From Mycoplasmatota bacterium (lineage in GTDB: Bacteria; Bacillota_I; Bacilli_A; Acholeplasmatales; Acholeplasmataceae), in contig JANKMU010000002.1 in the NCBI GenBank assembly GCA_024650045.1, positions 42,061 through 106,060 of the forward strand: a DNA stretch of 64,000 nt, in the 5' to 3' direction. Position 1 is the first letter of the stretch. Every line of letters begins with the position of its first letter. Both the position numbers and the translations under genes were made by a program. This document shows, piece after piece, positions 16,022 to 24,943 of the stretch. Below the pieces are notes generated by a model, which saw only the letters and a list, made by a program, of their open reading frames with translations, searched no databases and was not told where the DNA came from.

Positions 16022-16875
16022 TGCAAACAAACACACTTCGTGTTAAGAGTAAGCCTAAGAAAAAGTTAGAGTTTTTCTTAAGTGCACCCTATTATTTTGT
16101 TTTAATAACTTTAGTTGTTATTCCAATTTTTCTACTTGTTATTTCATCTTTTCAATTAGATAATCGCAGTGGTATCTATCCAATAAGTTTTACATTTGAT
16201 CATTATCTAGATTTTTTAAGAGCAACAGCGTTTGTTAGAGCAATGACTGCATCACTTTGGATTGCAGCAGCAACAACTGTTGTTACGTTACTTATAGGGT
16301 ATCCCTTAGCTTATATACTAACTAAAATGAAGTTAAGAACACAAATTGCCTTACTTTTATTAATCAATGCACCGATGTGGATTAACATGCTTTTAAGAGT
16401 TAGAGCATTGGAACAAATTATTAGAATGTTTTTCCCTTATTTAATTGATTCAGTACCAGGTGTTGTTCTAGGTTTAGTCTATGTCTATTTACCCTTTATG
16501 GTTTTACCTATTTATGCAGTTTTGTCTAAGATAGATCCTAATTACTTAGAATCATCTGCTGATTTAGGTGCAAATAAATTTAAGACAATCATTAAAGTGA
16601 TTATTCCTTTATCATTATCTGGTGTATTAGCAGGCATTCTAATGGTATTTCTACCAGCAGCAACAACTATTATTATTCCGCAATATTTAGCACCAAGTCA
16701 AAACATCTATATGATTGGAACATTAATAGAAAAAAGCATTATCAATAACGGAAGGATTAGTTATGCATCAGCTGTAGCAATCGTCTTATCGATTGTTATC
16801 TTAGGTATTGTTTATTACATTAAAAAACTTGATCGCTACAAGGGGGTTAATCAGAATGAAAAAGAAACATATTAA
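16015..16875 (+). CDS. potB: Spermidine/putrescine ABC permease PotB
   Basis: A 286-residue permease with six membrane helices. The EAA-like coupling motif is in [11 protein letters not shown] near residue 184, where PotA docks. The N-terminal 20 residues are basic and cytoplasmic. The gene overlaps potA at its start and potC at its end by 20 bases, so the operon is translationally coupled. Type I importer permease, partner of PotC. Confidence 0.9.
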   Translation: MVMQTNTLRVKSKPKKKLEFFLSAPYYFVLITLVVIPIFLLVISSFQLDNRSGIYPISFTFDHYLDFLRATAFVRAMTASLWIAAATTVVTLLIGYPLAYILTKMKLRTQIALLLLINAPMWINMLLRVRALEQIIRMFFPYLIDSVPGVVLGLVYVYLPFMVLPIYAVLSKIDPNYLESSADLGANKFKTIIKVIIPLSLSGVLAGILMVFLPAATTIIIPQYLAPSQNIYMIGTLIEKSIINNGRISYASAVAIVLSIVILGIVYYIKKLDRYKGVNQNEKETY

Positions 16876-17668
16876 CCCTGCGCAAATTATCTTTATTATC
16901 TTGGTATTTTTATTTATTTATGCACCAATCATTTCAATAGCAGTCTTTTCGTTTAATGAGGCAAACTCTTTAACAAGATGGTCTGGGTTTACCTTGCAAA
17001 GATATGCTGATTTATTTACAGATCGAGAACTATTTAATTACAGCAATCCAAGAGAAAGCATCGTTTTTATGACCTTATGGATTGCATTTGTATCAACTCT
17101 TGTGTCAACAGTTTTAGGAACGTTTGCAGCTATTGCTTTAACGAAATCTAAAAAATTGATTAGGGATTTAACAATGAGTGTCAATAACATTCCAATTGTT
17201 AGTCCAGAAATTATTACTGCAGTATCATTGATTGTTTTATTTGGAGCATTACAAATTGCACCAAGTTATAATACGATGTTAATTGCACATATAGCTTTTA
17301 GTACGCCATATGTATTAATTACTGTCTATCCAAAAGTAAAGAGTTTAGATCCAAATATTGCAGATGCAGCATATGATTTAGGAGCATCACCATTTAAAGC
17401 TTTAATCAAAGTCATTTTACCGCAAATTAAAGTTGCGATTATTGCAGGAGCAGCAATCGCATTCACCATGTCATTTGATGACTTTATTATTTCATATTTT
17501 GTAGCTGGATCTTCAGGGGATAAAAATATATCGATTTATCTATATACAAATCGTTTAAGTCCCAAACCAATTATTAATGCATTATCCACAATAATTTTAG
17601 TGATTATTGGTGGTAAAATAACCTATGATTATTTCAAATCTGGGAAAAAGATGGAGGAATTAGAATGA
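16856..17668 (+). CDS. potC: Spermidine/putrescine ABC permease PotC
   Basis: A 270-residue permease with six helices and the coupling motif Ala-Ala-Tyr-Asp-Leu-Gly-Ala-Ser-Pro-Phe-Lys-Ala in the second half. I chose ATG 16856 because AGGGGG lies a few bases upstream and the product begins with the normal Met-Lys-Lys-Lys. The longer frame from 16808 would add residues inside potB. It overlaps potD by four bases (ATGA). Forms the membrane channel with PotB. Confidence 0.9.
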   Translation: MKKKHINPAQIIFIILVFLFIYAPIISIAVFSFNEANSLTRWSGFTLQRYADLFTDRELFNYSNPRESIVFMTLWIAFVSTLVSTVLGTFAAIALTKSKKLIRDLTMSVNNIPIVSPEIITAVSLIVLFGALQIAPSYNTMLIAHIAFSTPYVLITVYPKVKSLDPNIADAAYDLGASPFKALIKVILPQIKVAIIAGAAIAFTMSFDDFIISYFVAGSSGDKNISIYLYTNRLSPKPIINALSTIILVIIGGKITYDYFKSGKKMEELE

Positions 17669-18843
17669 AAAAGGGTTTATTATTAATTGCGTTATTTGCA
17701 ATAACTATTTTATTGGCATCATGTGAGTCAGGTCCTGTCTTAAGACTATATAACTGGGGTGAATATATTGATGATGAGTTGGTTGCACAGTTTGAAGAAG
17801 AAACAAGTGTTCGCGTTAAACAAATTGCTTTTGATTCCAATGAAGTAGCAATCACTCAAATCAAAGGTGGAAATCAATATGACTTAGTCATTCCTAGTGA
17901 CTATGCAATTGAGCAATTAGCAAGTGAAAGTTTAATTCTACCTATTGATTGGACTAAAATAACGACTTTTGATCCGGAAACTGATTTAGCTGATGGATTG
18001 GATTCAATATTAGATACATTAGAAAGTGGAACAAACGGTTTTGATTTATTAGAATATGCAGTTCCATATTTTTGGGGTAATGTAGGTATTTTATATAATA
18101 CTGAAGTTGTCGATGAAAATGATTTAACAGGTTGGGATGTATTGAAAAATACTGATTATAAAGTTGCATTTTATAATAGTTCAAGAGATGCATTTATGCC
18201 AGCACTCAAAGCAACAGGTGCAAGTTCAATTAATAACCCTACAACAACAGAGTTTAATCTTGCTGTTGATTGGTTAAATGAAGCTTTGACAGCTCAAACA
18301 GATGTTATTACTGATGACATCTTTGAAGCAATGCTTCATCCTGCAAGATATGATTTAGCAGTAGCTTATTCAGGTGATGCAAACTACTTGATGTATGAAA
18401 ATGAAGCATTAGGATTTTTTGTTCCTGAAGAAGGCTCTAACATTTGGGTTGATGGATTTGTTATTCCAAAAGAAGCGAATCAAGATTATGCGTATCAATT
18501 TATTAATTTTATGATGTCATATGATAGTGCATTGCAAAATACAGAGTATGTTGGTTATTCAACACCTAGAAAAGATGTTTTTGATGAAGTCTTAAGTGTA
18601 GGTGGTGAATTTGAGGATTATAGTGATTCATATGATGTAAGAATTAATGCAAATGACGAAGTTTATCGTTATAATGAAGAATTAAAACTTCAAATGGATA
18701 CCAAATGGCAAGAAATTTTAGCAAATAAAGGTTACGATGATGATGGATTAGGTTTTGGAGCAATCTTAACAATTATATTAATCGGTGTTATCGTGATTAC
18801 ATCAACAACCTATTCATTGATTAGAAGAAAAAGAAGAGTCTAA
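17665..18843 (+). CDS. potD: Spermidine/putrescine-binding lipoprotein with C-terminal membrane helix
   Basis: A 392-residue substrate-binding protein. A lipobox Leu-Leu-Ala-Ser-Cys places the lipid-bearing Cys at residue 20. Leu-Arg-Leu-Tyr-Asn-Trp-Gly-Glu-Tyr-Ile right after it is the classic start of PotD/PotF. The Trp and acidic residues that line the polyamine site are spread through the body. Unusually, residues about 363-387 form a hydrophobic helix followed by Arg-Arg-Lys-Arg-Arg, so the protein appears tethered at both ends. Last gene of the potABCD operon; a terminator follows directly. Confidence 0.9.
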   Translation: MKKGLLLIALFAITILLASCESGPVLRLYNWGEYIDDELVAQFEEETSVRVKQIAFDSNEVAITQIKGGNQYDLVIPSDYAIEQLASESLILPIDWTKITTFDPETDLADGLDSILDTLESGTNGFDLLEYAVPYFWGNVGILYNTEVVDENDLTGWDVLKNTDYKVAFYNSSRDAFMPALKATGASSINNPTTTEFNLAVDWLNEALTAQTDVITDDIFEAMLHPARYDLAVAYSGDANYLMYENEALGFFVPEEGSNIWVDGFVIPKEANQDYAYQFINFMMSYDSALQNTEYVGYSTPRKDVFDEVLSVGGEFEDYSDSYDVRINANDEVYRYNEELKLQMDTKWQEILANKGYDDDGLGFGAILTIILIGVIVITSTTYSLIRRKRRV

Positions 18844-18854
18844 TGTGTTTTATG

Positions 18855-18884
18855 AAAAGTGAGTTCTTGTGACTCGCTTTTTTT
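18855..18884 (+). terminator. Terminator after potD
   Basis: A 10-base-pair stem (18855-18864 with 18872-18881, one G-T pair) and loop TCTTGTG, running into a T tract (18878-18884). Confidence 0.85.
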
Positions 18885-18927
18885 ATTGATAAATTGTATG
18901 ACAAGGATGAATAACTCAACCATCTTT

Positions 18928-18957
18928 TTGACATCAAGAATATGAATCCCTTATAAT
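18928..18957 (+). promoter_or_regulatory. Promoter of the P-type ATPase gene
   Basis: TTGACA (18928-18933) and TATAAT (18952-18957) with an 18-base spacer. The ATG of the ATPase is 26 bases after the -10 box, preceded by GGAGG. Confidence 0.7.
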
Positions 18958-18983
18958 AGATATAAGGTAAGTGGAGGTTTTAA

Positions 18984-21695
18984 ATGTATATGATTGAAAA
19001 AGTATACCAAAAAAGTATTGATGACATTAAGAAACAATTATCAGTTAATCTAGATAAAGGCTTATCAAATAAAGAGGCTTTATTAAAACTAGAAAAAGAT
19101 GGTAAAAATAGACTGAAAAGTGCAAAAAAAGTTTCTGCTTTTAAACTGTTCATTTATCAATTTAAGAGCTTAGTTATGCTATTATTATCAGCAGCTGCGA
19201 TAGCATCTTTTTTTATTGGAGAAACAATTGAAGCAATAGCAGTATTGGTTGTTATTTTCATTACTGCATTAGTAGGTTATGTCATGGAATATAAAGCAGG
19301 TCAGGCTATTGAAGCATTAAAGAAAACAGTAAAAAATGAGACGAATGTATTAAGAGATGGAACAGTAACTACGATATTGACTGAAGATTTAGTTGTTGGT
19401 GATATTGTTGATTTAGATGAAGGTGATAAAGTTCCAGCAGATGGTAGAATTTTTGATGTCCAAGGTCTATCAGTTGATGAATCGATGTTGACTGGTGAGT
19501 CAGATATGGTAAGTAAAAATATTGACAAAATTGATGAAGATGTCCCTTTAGCTGAGAGATCTAACATGGTGTTTATGGGAACTTATATTATTAAAGGTGA
19601 TGCAAAAATGATTGTTACAGCTACTGGTTCTGATACGGAAGTAGGTAACATTGCATCATTACTCAGTGAAACAAAAGATGAAGATACACCACTAGAAAAA
19701 AGACTAGAACAAACAGGTAAGTTTTTAATTTTGATTACTATAATCATTACAGTTATCATTGCTATAGTAGGATATTTTTCTGGTTATGGTCTAGAGTTTA
19801 TGTTACGAACTGCTATAGCTTTAGCGATTGCTGCTGTACCTGAAGGTTTACCCGCAGCAGCAACAATCACACTCGCCATTGGTATGAAGAGAATGGCTAA
19901 ACATAACGCATTATTAAGAAATTTACCTGCTGTAGAAACATTAGGATCCGCTACAGTTTTATGTACAGACAAAACAGGTACGTTAACAGAAAATGAGATG
20001 ACACTACAAAAACTTGTATCATTTGACAGAAATATAGAAATTGAAGGTACTGGTTACTCACTTAAGGGTAAGTTTATCGAAAACAATGAGGAAATCAAAC
20101 CTCTCGATGATCAACTCGTTACATTAATGCTTAAGGTTGGTTTATTATGTAATGAAGCTGAGTTACAAAAAGATGATCAAGGTGATGACCAAGTTGTTGG
20201 AGATCCTACAGAAGGTGCATTGCTGGTTGCAGGTCGAAAAGCAAATCTTACAAAACAAGATTTAGAAAAAACATATGAATATATTGACTCCATTCCTTTT
20301 GATCCTGATAAGATGTTTATGGCTGTAGAGTATAAAGACTCCGATGGTCAAAGATTTATTGCATTAAAAGGAGCACCAAGCATCTTACTATCATATTCAA
20401 GTTATTATGAACAAAATGGAGCAAAGAAGCTAAAGAAAAAAGATAAACATAGATTTAAAAAATTAAATAAAAAACTTGCTAAAAATCGTTATCGAGTATT
20501 AGGTTTAGCTTATAAGATTGTTGATAATCAATCGTTAAATTTAGAGGAACTCGTTCAAAAAGACATGGTTTTCTTAGGTTTAACAGCCATGCTTGATCCA
20601 GCTCGAGAAGGCATTGAAGAAAGTATTCAAACTGCAAAACGTGCTGGTATAAAAACGATTATGCTTACTGGTGATCAAGAAGAAACAGCAATTGGAATTG
20701 GGAAGAAAATAGGATTAACAGTTGATGAAGACTTATTACTAGATGGTAAATCAATATCTGATTTATCAGAAGAAGACTTTAAAGAAACATTAAAACATAA
20801 CACAATATATGCACGTGTTACGCCTGAAGATAAATTATTGATAGTTAAAGGTTTAAAAGAAAATAATGAAATTGTCGCGATGACAGGCGATGGTGTCAAC
20901 GACGCACCAGCACTAAAAATGGCTGATATAGGTATCGCAATGGGTAAAAGAGGTACGTCAGTAGCAAAAGAAGCATCTGATATGATTTTACTAGATGATC
21001 GTTATGAAACGATTTTAGAAGCAGTCAGACAAGGACGAGTTATTTTTGATAACATTCAAAAGTTTATTCATTATTTGTTAACTTGTAATTTTAGTGAAAT
21101 CATGTTTATTTTCTTTGCACTTTTGATTGGTATACCCATACCATTAATAGCTTTGCAAATATTATGGCTAAATGTTGTAACTGGTGTTTTTCCTGCGTTA
21201 TCAATGGCATGGGAGATTCCAGAAGATCATGTTATGAATCAACCTCCTAGAATACCTGGATCACCAATCATTACGAAAGAATATAAGATAAAGATAGGTT
21301 ATCAAGGTGTGTTAATAGCTTTAGGTCCATTAATCGTTTATTTGTTTGTATTAAATCTTGGATACTCTGTTGAAATATCTAGAACAGTTGGATTTATGAC
21401 GCTAGCGATTGTTCATCTTTTACAAATCTTTAACACAAGAAGACGCAATGGTCTTGGCTTTGATCAGTCATTTATAAAAAATCGTCCATTGATACTTGCG
21501 ATGATATTGACATTTTTCCTACAAATAGTAGCTGTATATTTCCCACCTTTACAACACATATTGAAAACAGAATCATTATCTCTACTTTTATGGGTATATA
21601 TATGGATAGGTGCAATTTTACCTATTCTTATGATGCAAATAATATCATTGTTAAAATCAATAATGGGCAATGAAAATAAAAGTCAGTCAACATAA
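18984..21695 (+). CDS. P-type (P2-like) cation-transporting ATPase
   Basis: A 903-residue ion pump of the Ca2+/Na+,K+ type: actuator domain with Thr-Gly-Glu-Ser, phosphorylation motif Asp-Lys-Thr-Gly-Thr with the catalytic Asp329, nucleotide-binding domain, and the hinge Thr-Gly-Asp-Gly-Val-Asn-Asp-Ala-Pro. About ten membrane helices are visible. M4 has the ion-site motif Val-Pro-Glu-Gly-Leu-Pro. In M6 the motif reads Asn-Val-Val-Thr-Gly with Gly734 where Ca2+ pumps have a ligand Asp, so calcium is not certain. The RBS GGAGG is 6 bases before ATG. It stands alone between its own promoter and terminator. Annotation pipelines would probably call it a calcium ATPase; I leave the ion open. Confidence 0.88.
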   Translation: MYMIEKVYQKSIDDIKKQLSVNLDKGLSNKEALLKLEKDGKNRLKSAKKVSAFKLFIYQFKSLVMLLLSAAAIASFFIGETIEAIAVLVVIFITALVGYVMEYKAGQAIEALKKTVKNETNVLRDGTVTTILTEDLVVGDIVDLDEGDKVPADGRIFDVQGLSVDESMLTGESDMVSKNIDKIDEDVPLAERSNMVFMGTYIIKGDAKMIVTATGSDTEVGNIASLLSETKDEDTPLEKRLEQTGKFLILITIIITVIIAIVGYFSGYGLEFMLRTAIALAIAAVPEGLPAAATITLAIGMKRMAKHNALLRNLPAVETLGSATVLCTDKTGTLTENEMTLQKLVSFDRNIEIEGTGYSLKGKFIENNEEIKPLDDQLVTLMLKVGLLCNEAELQKDDQGDDQVVGDPTEGALLVAGRKANLTKQDLEKTYEYIDSIPFDPDKMFMAVEYKDSDGQRFIALKGAPSILLSYSSYYEQNGAKKLKKKDKHRFKKLNKKLAKNRYRVLGLAYKIVDNQSLNLEELVQKDMVFLGLTAMLDPAREGIEESIQTAKRAGIKTIMLTGDQEETAIGIGKKIGLTVDEDLLLDGKSISDLSEEDFKETLKHNTIYARVTPEDKLLIVKGLKENNEIVAMTGDGVNDAPALKMADIGIAMGKRGTSVAKEASDMILLDDRYETILEAVRQGRVIFDNIQKFIHYLLTCNFSEIMFIFFALLIGIPIPLIALQILWLNVVTGVFPALSMAWEIPEDHVMNQPPRIPGSPIITKEYKIKIGYQGVLIALGPLIVYLFVLNLGYSVEISRTVGFMTLAIVHLLQIFNTRRRNGLGFDQSFIKNRPLILAMILTFFLQIVAVYFPPLQHILKTESLSLLLWVYIWIGAILPILMMQIISLLKSIMGNENKSQST

Positions 21696-21714
21696 TAATA
21701 ACTAAATCGTTTAT

Positions 21715-21750
21715 AGATAGTTCTAAAATTGATTAGAGCTATCTTTTTTT
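21715..21750 (+). terminator. Terminator after the P-type ATPase gene
   Basis: The stem arm AGATAGTTCTA (21715-21725) pairs with TAGAGCTATCT (21734-21744), with one G-T pair, and is followed by a run of T to 21750. Confidence 0.88.
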
Positions 21751-21806
21751 ATTTATAGATTGAATTAAATATCAAAATAAGATAGAATAAGCATGACAAT
21801 AAAAAC

Positions 21807-21828
21807 AGTGTCCGAAATAACAGACACT
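21807..21828. repeat. Inverted repeat before the MATE gene
   Basis: AGTGTC (21807-21812) and GACACT (21823-21828) are perfect inverted arms 10 bases apart, 20 bases before the MATE start codon. The 11-base string AACAGTGTCCG here (21804-21814) recurs in the uxaC leader at 23388-23398. It could be an operator or a leader hairpin. Confidence 0.4.
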
Positions 21829-21847
21829 AAAAAATGAGATTATAAAT

Positions 21848-23257
21848 ATGAACATCGATAGACCATTATCAAGCAAGGAAAAACAAAAAAGAGAATATAT
21901 TTTAAATGGAAACCTGTGGAGGGTTGTTTTATATATTACTGCTCCATTAGCAGTTTATGGGTTGTTCAACTATCTATATGGTTTTTTTGATTTGTTAATG
22001 GTTTCACACATTGGTGGAAATGAAATTGCTTCTGTTGTTTTTATCGATGAAATAAAGAATGCGATTATGGCATTTGGTGGTGGTATTGCTATAGGTGGGA
22101 CCGTTATTGTTGCTAGACATTACGGAGCAGGAAAAATAGAAGAAGCAAGAAGAAATGCAGGAGCTTCTTTTAGTTTAGCGTTTGTTGTCAGTAGTATTAT
22201 AGTTTTGATTACATTATTATTTGGAAGGCAGTTATTAGAGTTATTGAATGCACCAGAAGAAATGATAGAAGCTGGTTTAGGATACTTCAATATTCAAATG
22301 ATATCAACGTCATTAATCGCTGTCAATAGTGTCTTTATCGGCTTAGAAAAGGCAAAAGGCAATACAATCTTAATTCTGGTTTTGAATGTAGTAGCGATGA
22401 TTATTAAGTTAATTTTATCAGCTATATTTGTCTTTGTATTAGGCAAAGGAGCAACTCATGTAGCATTAGCAACTTTAATTGCTCAAGGTTTACTCATGAT
22501 TGTTGCATTAGGGATAATGTTTAGTAAAAATAATGCTTTTCAAATAAGATTTAAAGAATTGGGGTTTAAAAAGATTTATATATTACCAATATTAAGTTTT
22601 TCAATTCCAGTATTTGCAGGTAAGTTTTTATTTAGTTTAGGTAAAGTGATGGTCAATAGCATGGCAGCCATTTATGGTCCTTTAGCGGTTGCAGCATTTG
22701 GGATTGCGATGAAGCTTGGTGGTGGACCAGGATCGATGGCAATTGTTTTTGGTGAAACAGAGACGAGTATCATCAGTCAAAATCTAGGAAACCAAAATTT
22801 AAAAAGAGCAATGAAAACTTATGTTATTTCACACGTGTATGCTTTAATTATAGGAGGAAGTGCATTAATATTAGTTTCATCGATGATGGACTATTTGTTA
22901 CCATTTTTCACAACAAGTACAGATCCTATTTTTAGAAAGATGATTGAGGATATTTATTTATGGGAAAAATTTTCTGTCTTAACATCTTCATCGATTGCTG
23001 TGATTACTGGATTATTTATAGGATTCAAATATTCAAAAATTGCATTTTTGTTAAATGCAGTAAGATTATTTATTTTTAGAATTCCAGTTTTATGGTTGCT
23101 TCAATATTATGGAATAGGTTATATTGCACTGGGATATGTAATGTTTATAAGCAATATTTTGACTATGATAGTGGCATTTATTGTATTATTTATTTTCTAC
23201 ATAAAAACTAAAAACTATGGATATATGGATATGCAGATGGCAGAAGTAAAAGCATAA
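21848..23257 (+). CDS. MATE-family multidrug/toxin exporter
   Basis: A 469-residue membrane protein with twelve predicted helices in two similar halves. MATE features include the N-terminal Trp-Arg-Val-Val-Leu-Tyr-Ile-Thr-Ala-Pro followed by a Gly-Leu-Phe-Asn turn, and Gly-Gly-Gly-Ile-Ala-Ile-Gly-Gly in the second helix. MATE proteins export drugs or metabolites in exchange for Na+ or H+. No adjacent regulator is present; an inverted repeat lies 20 bases upstream. Visible Shine-Dalgarno is weak (GAGAT). The substrate cannot be predicted. Confidence 0.85.
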   Translation: MNIDRPLSSKEKQKREYILNGNLWRVVLYITAPLAVYGLFNYLYGFFDLLMVSHIGGNEIASVVFIDEIKNAIMAFGGGIAIGGTVIVARHYGAGKIEEARRNAGASFSLAFVVSSIIVLITLLFGRQLLELLNAPEEMIEAGLGYFNIQMISTSLIAVNSVFIGLEKAKGNTILILVLNVVAMIIKLILSAIFVFVLGKGATHVALATLIAQGLLMIVALGIMFSKNNAFQIRFKELGFKKIYILPILSFSIPVFAGKFLFSLGKVMVNSMAAIYGPLAVAAFGIAMKLGGGPGSMAIVFGETETSIISQNLGNQNLKRAMKTYVISHVYALIIGGSALILVSSMMDYLLPFFTTSTDPIFRKMIEDIYLWEKFSVLTSSSIAVITGLFIGFKYSKIAFLLNAVRLFIFRIPVLWLLQYYGIGYIALGYVMFISNILTMIVAFIVLFIFYIKTKNYGYMDMQMAEVKA

Positions 23258-23345
23258 GTATATAAAAGTAATGATGATTATTTACTGAAACATAATGAAA
23301 ATTCTTTCTTCATAATATATTATGAAAGCGTATGTCAAAAAAATG

Positions 23346-23362
23346 TTGACAACGGTTTCATA
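23346..23362. promoter_or_regulatory. Catabolite-responsive element (cre)-like site
   Basis: The 17 bases match the Bacillus subtilis cre consensus WTGNNARCGNWWWCAWW at every defined position (TTGACAACGGTTTCATA). CcpA with phosphorylated HPr binds such sites when preferred sugars are present. The site overlaps the -35 box, so binding would repress uxaC. No ccpA gene lies in this window. Confidence 0.65.
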
Positions 23363-23374
23363 TAATGGTAAAAT
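23346..23374 (+). promoter_or_regulatory. uxaC: Promoter of uxaC
   Basis: TTGACA (23346-23351) and TAAAAT (23369-23374) with a 17-base spacer. The start point would be near 23381, giving a long leader of about 165 bases. A cre-like site covers the -35 box and part of the spacer. Confidence 0.75.
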
Positions 23375-23395
23375 AAACTTAGATATAAACAGTGT

Positions 23396-23425
23396 CCGTA
23401 TATAGAGACGGTCTAGAATATACGG
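23396..23425. repeat. Inverted repeat in the uxaC leader
   Basis: CCGTATAT (23396-23403) and ATATACGG (23418-23425) are perfect inverted arms, with AGAC/GTCT pairing again inside (23406-23409 and 23411-23414). It starts about 15 bases after the predicted transcription start. It may be an operator for a uronate regulator such as the IclR protein at 37061, or a leader hairpin; there is no T tract, so it is not a terminator. The rest of the 23258-23548 gap shows nothing else I can name. Confidence 0.5.
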
Positions 23426-23548
23426 TAATCAAAATACAAAGATTTAGGAAGAACATATAATGAATCATCAATTGGCATATATATAGCACAAGATGATTTC
23501 TTGTAATGTACCTATCTAATAATTAATAAGTGTTCAAGGAGAACAGCC

Positions 23549-24943
23549 ATGAAACCTTTTATTCACGATGATTTTTTATTGCATAATGGAGTTGCAAAAA
23601 AGCTATTTCATTCACACGCTAATAAAATGCCAATCATAGATTATCATTGTCATCTAGATCCAAAAGAGATCTATGAAGATAAAAAATTCAGAAACTTATT
23701 TGATGCTTGGTTATCAGGTGACCACTATAAGTGGCGATTAATGAGAGCAAATGGCGTTTCTGAAGATTATATAACCGGAAATAAACCAGAATACGATAAA
23801 TTTTTAAAGTGGGCAGAAGTTGTTCCAACACTTATAGGTAATCCACTTTATCATTGGACTCATTTTGAGTTAACTAGATTTTTTGGAATTGACACATTAC
23901 TTAGCCCAGAAACAGCAGAAGACATTTATAATGAAGTCAATCAAAAACTAGAAACGCTAACTTCTAGAAAATTGATTGAGATGAGTAATGTTGATGTTAT
24001 ATGTACAACAGATGATCCAATTGATTCACTAGAGTGGCATGACAAACTGAATGAAGATCAAACATTTAAGACAAAAGTATTACCTGCATTTAGACCAGAT
24101 AAAGCCATCGGAATTGATTTACCTTGGTTTCAGGAATGGGTTCTTAAGTTAAGTAAAGTTGTTGGATATTCATTATCTAGTGTTGATTTATTAAAACAAG
24201 CTCTTATAGAAAGAATAGATTTCTTTCACGAGAGAGGATGCAGACTATCTGATCATGCTCTAGATGTTGTAGCTTACGAAAAAGCAACACATGAAGAAAT
24301 TTCATTAATTTATGAAAAAGCAATGCAACATGAAGACTTAACAGCTAGAGAGATTAGAAAATATAAAGGTTATTTACTAGTGTTCTTAGGTCAAGCATAT
24401 AAAAAAAGAGACTGGGTTCAACAATATCACATTGGTGCCCTCAGAAACTTATCAGAACGTATGTTGAAAAATTTAGGACCAGATACTGGATTTGATGCGA
24501 TTAATGATGGATTTATTGCTAAACCACTTAGTCAATTGATGGATGCACTTGATGCAACAGGGGATCTCCCTAAAACGATATTATACACTTTGAATCCTAG
24601 AGATTTTGAAGTTGCAATCACAATTATGCAAGCATTTCAAGGTGGTGGTATTGCTGGAAAGATTCAATTTGGTTCAGCTTGGTGGTTCTTAGATACTATT
24701 GATGGCATTACTAAGCAAATAAAAGCTTTGGCAAATAATGGTTTATTATCAAGATTTGTTGGTATGTTAACAGACTCGAGAAGTTTCCTATCTTATCCAA
24801 GACATGAATACTTTAGAAGATTGTTATGTAACATTATTGGCGAGCAAGTAGAAATGGGATATTTCCCTGAAGATTACACGTTATTAAGTAAAATGGTTGA
24901 AGACATCTCGTATTACAATGCGAAAAACTATTTTAGCTTTTAA
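23549..24943 (+). CDS. uxaC: Uronate isomerase (D-galacturonate to D-tagaturonate)
   Basis: A 464-residue enzyme of the glucuronate isomerase family, normal in length (about 470). The metal-binding His-Cys-His-Leu-Asp-Pro-Lys-Glu motif lies near residue 33, and the C-terminal part has Leu-Thr-Asp-Ser-Arg-Ser-Phe-Leu-Ser-Tyr-Pro-Arg-His, a signature of UxaC. It converts galacturonate or glucuronate to the keto forms in the cytoplasm. The RBS is AAGGAGA. The gene is monocistronic and ends convergently on the pectinesterase, overlapping it by four bases. The following enzymes (UxaB, UxaA) are not in the window. Confidence 0.95.
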   Translation: MKPFIHDDFLLHNGVAKKLFHSHANKMPIIDYHCHLDPKEIYEDKKFRNLFDAWLSGDHYKWRLMRANGVSEDYITGNKPEYDKFLKWAEVVPTLIGNPLYHWTHFELTRFFGIDTLLSPETAEDIYNEVNQKLETLTSRKLIEMSNVDVICTTDDPIDSLEWHDKLNEDQTFKTKVLPAFRPDKAIGIDLPWFQEWVLKLSKVVGYSLSSVDLLKQALIERIDFFHERGCRLSDHALDVVAYEKATHEEISLIYEKAMQHEDLTAREIRKYKGYLLVFLGQAYKKRDWVQQYHIGALRNLSERMLKNLGPDTGFDAINDGFIAKPLSQLMDALDATGDLPKTILYTLNPRDFEVAITIMQAFQGGGIAGKIQFGSAWWFLDTIDGITKQIKALANNGLLSRFVGMLTDSRSFLSYPRHEYFRRLLCNIIGEQVEMGYFPEDYTLLSKMVEDISYYNAKNYFSF

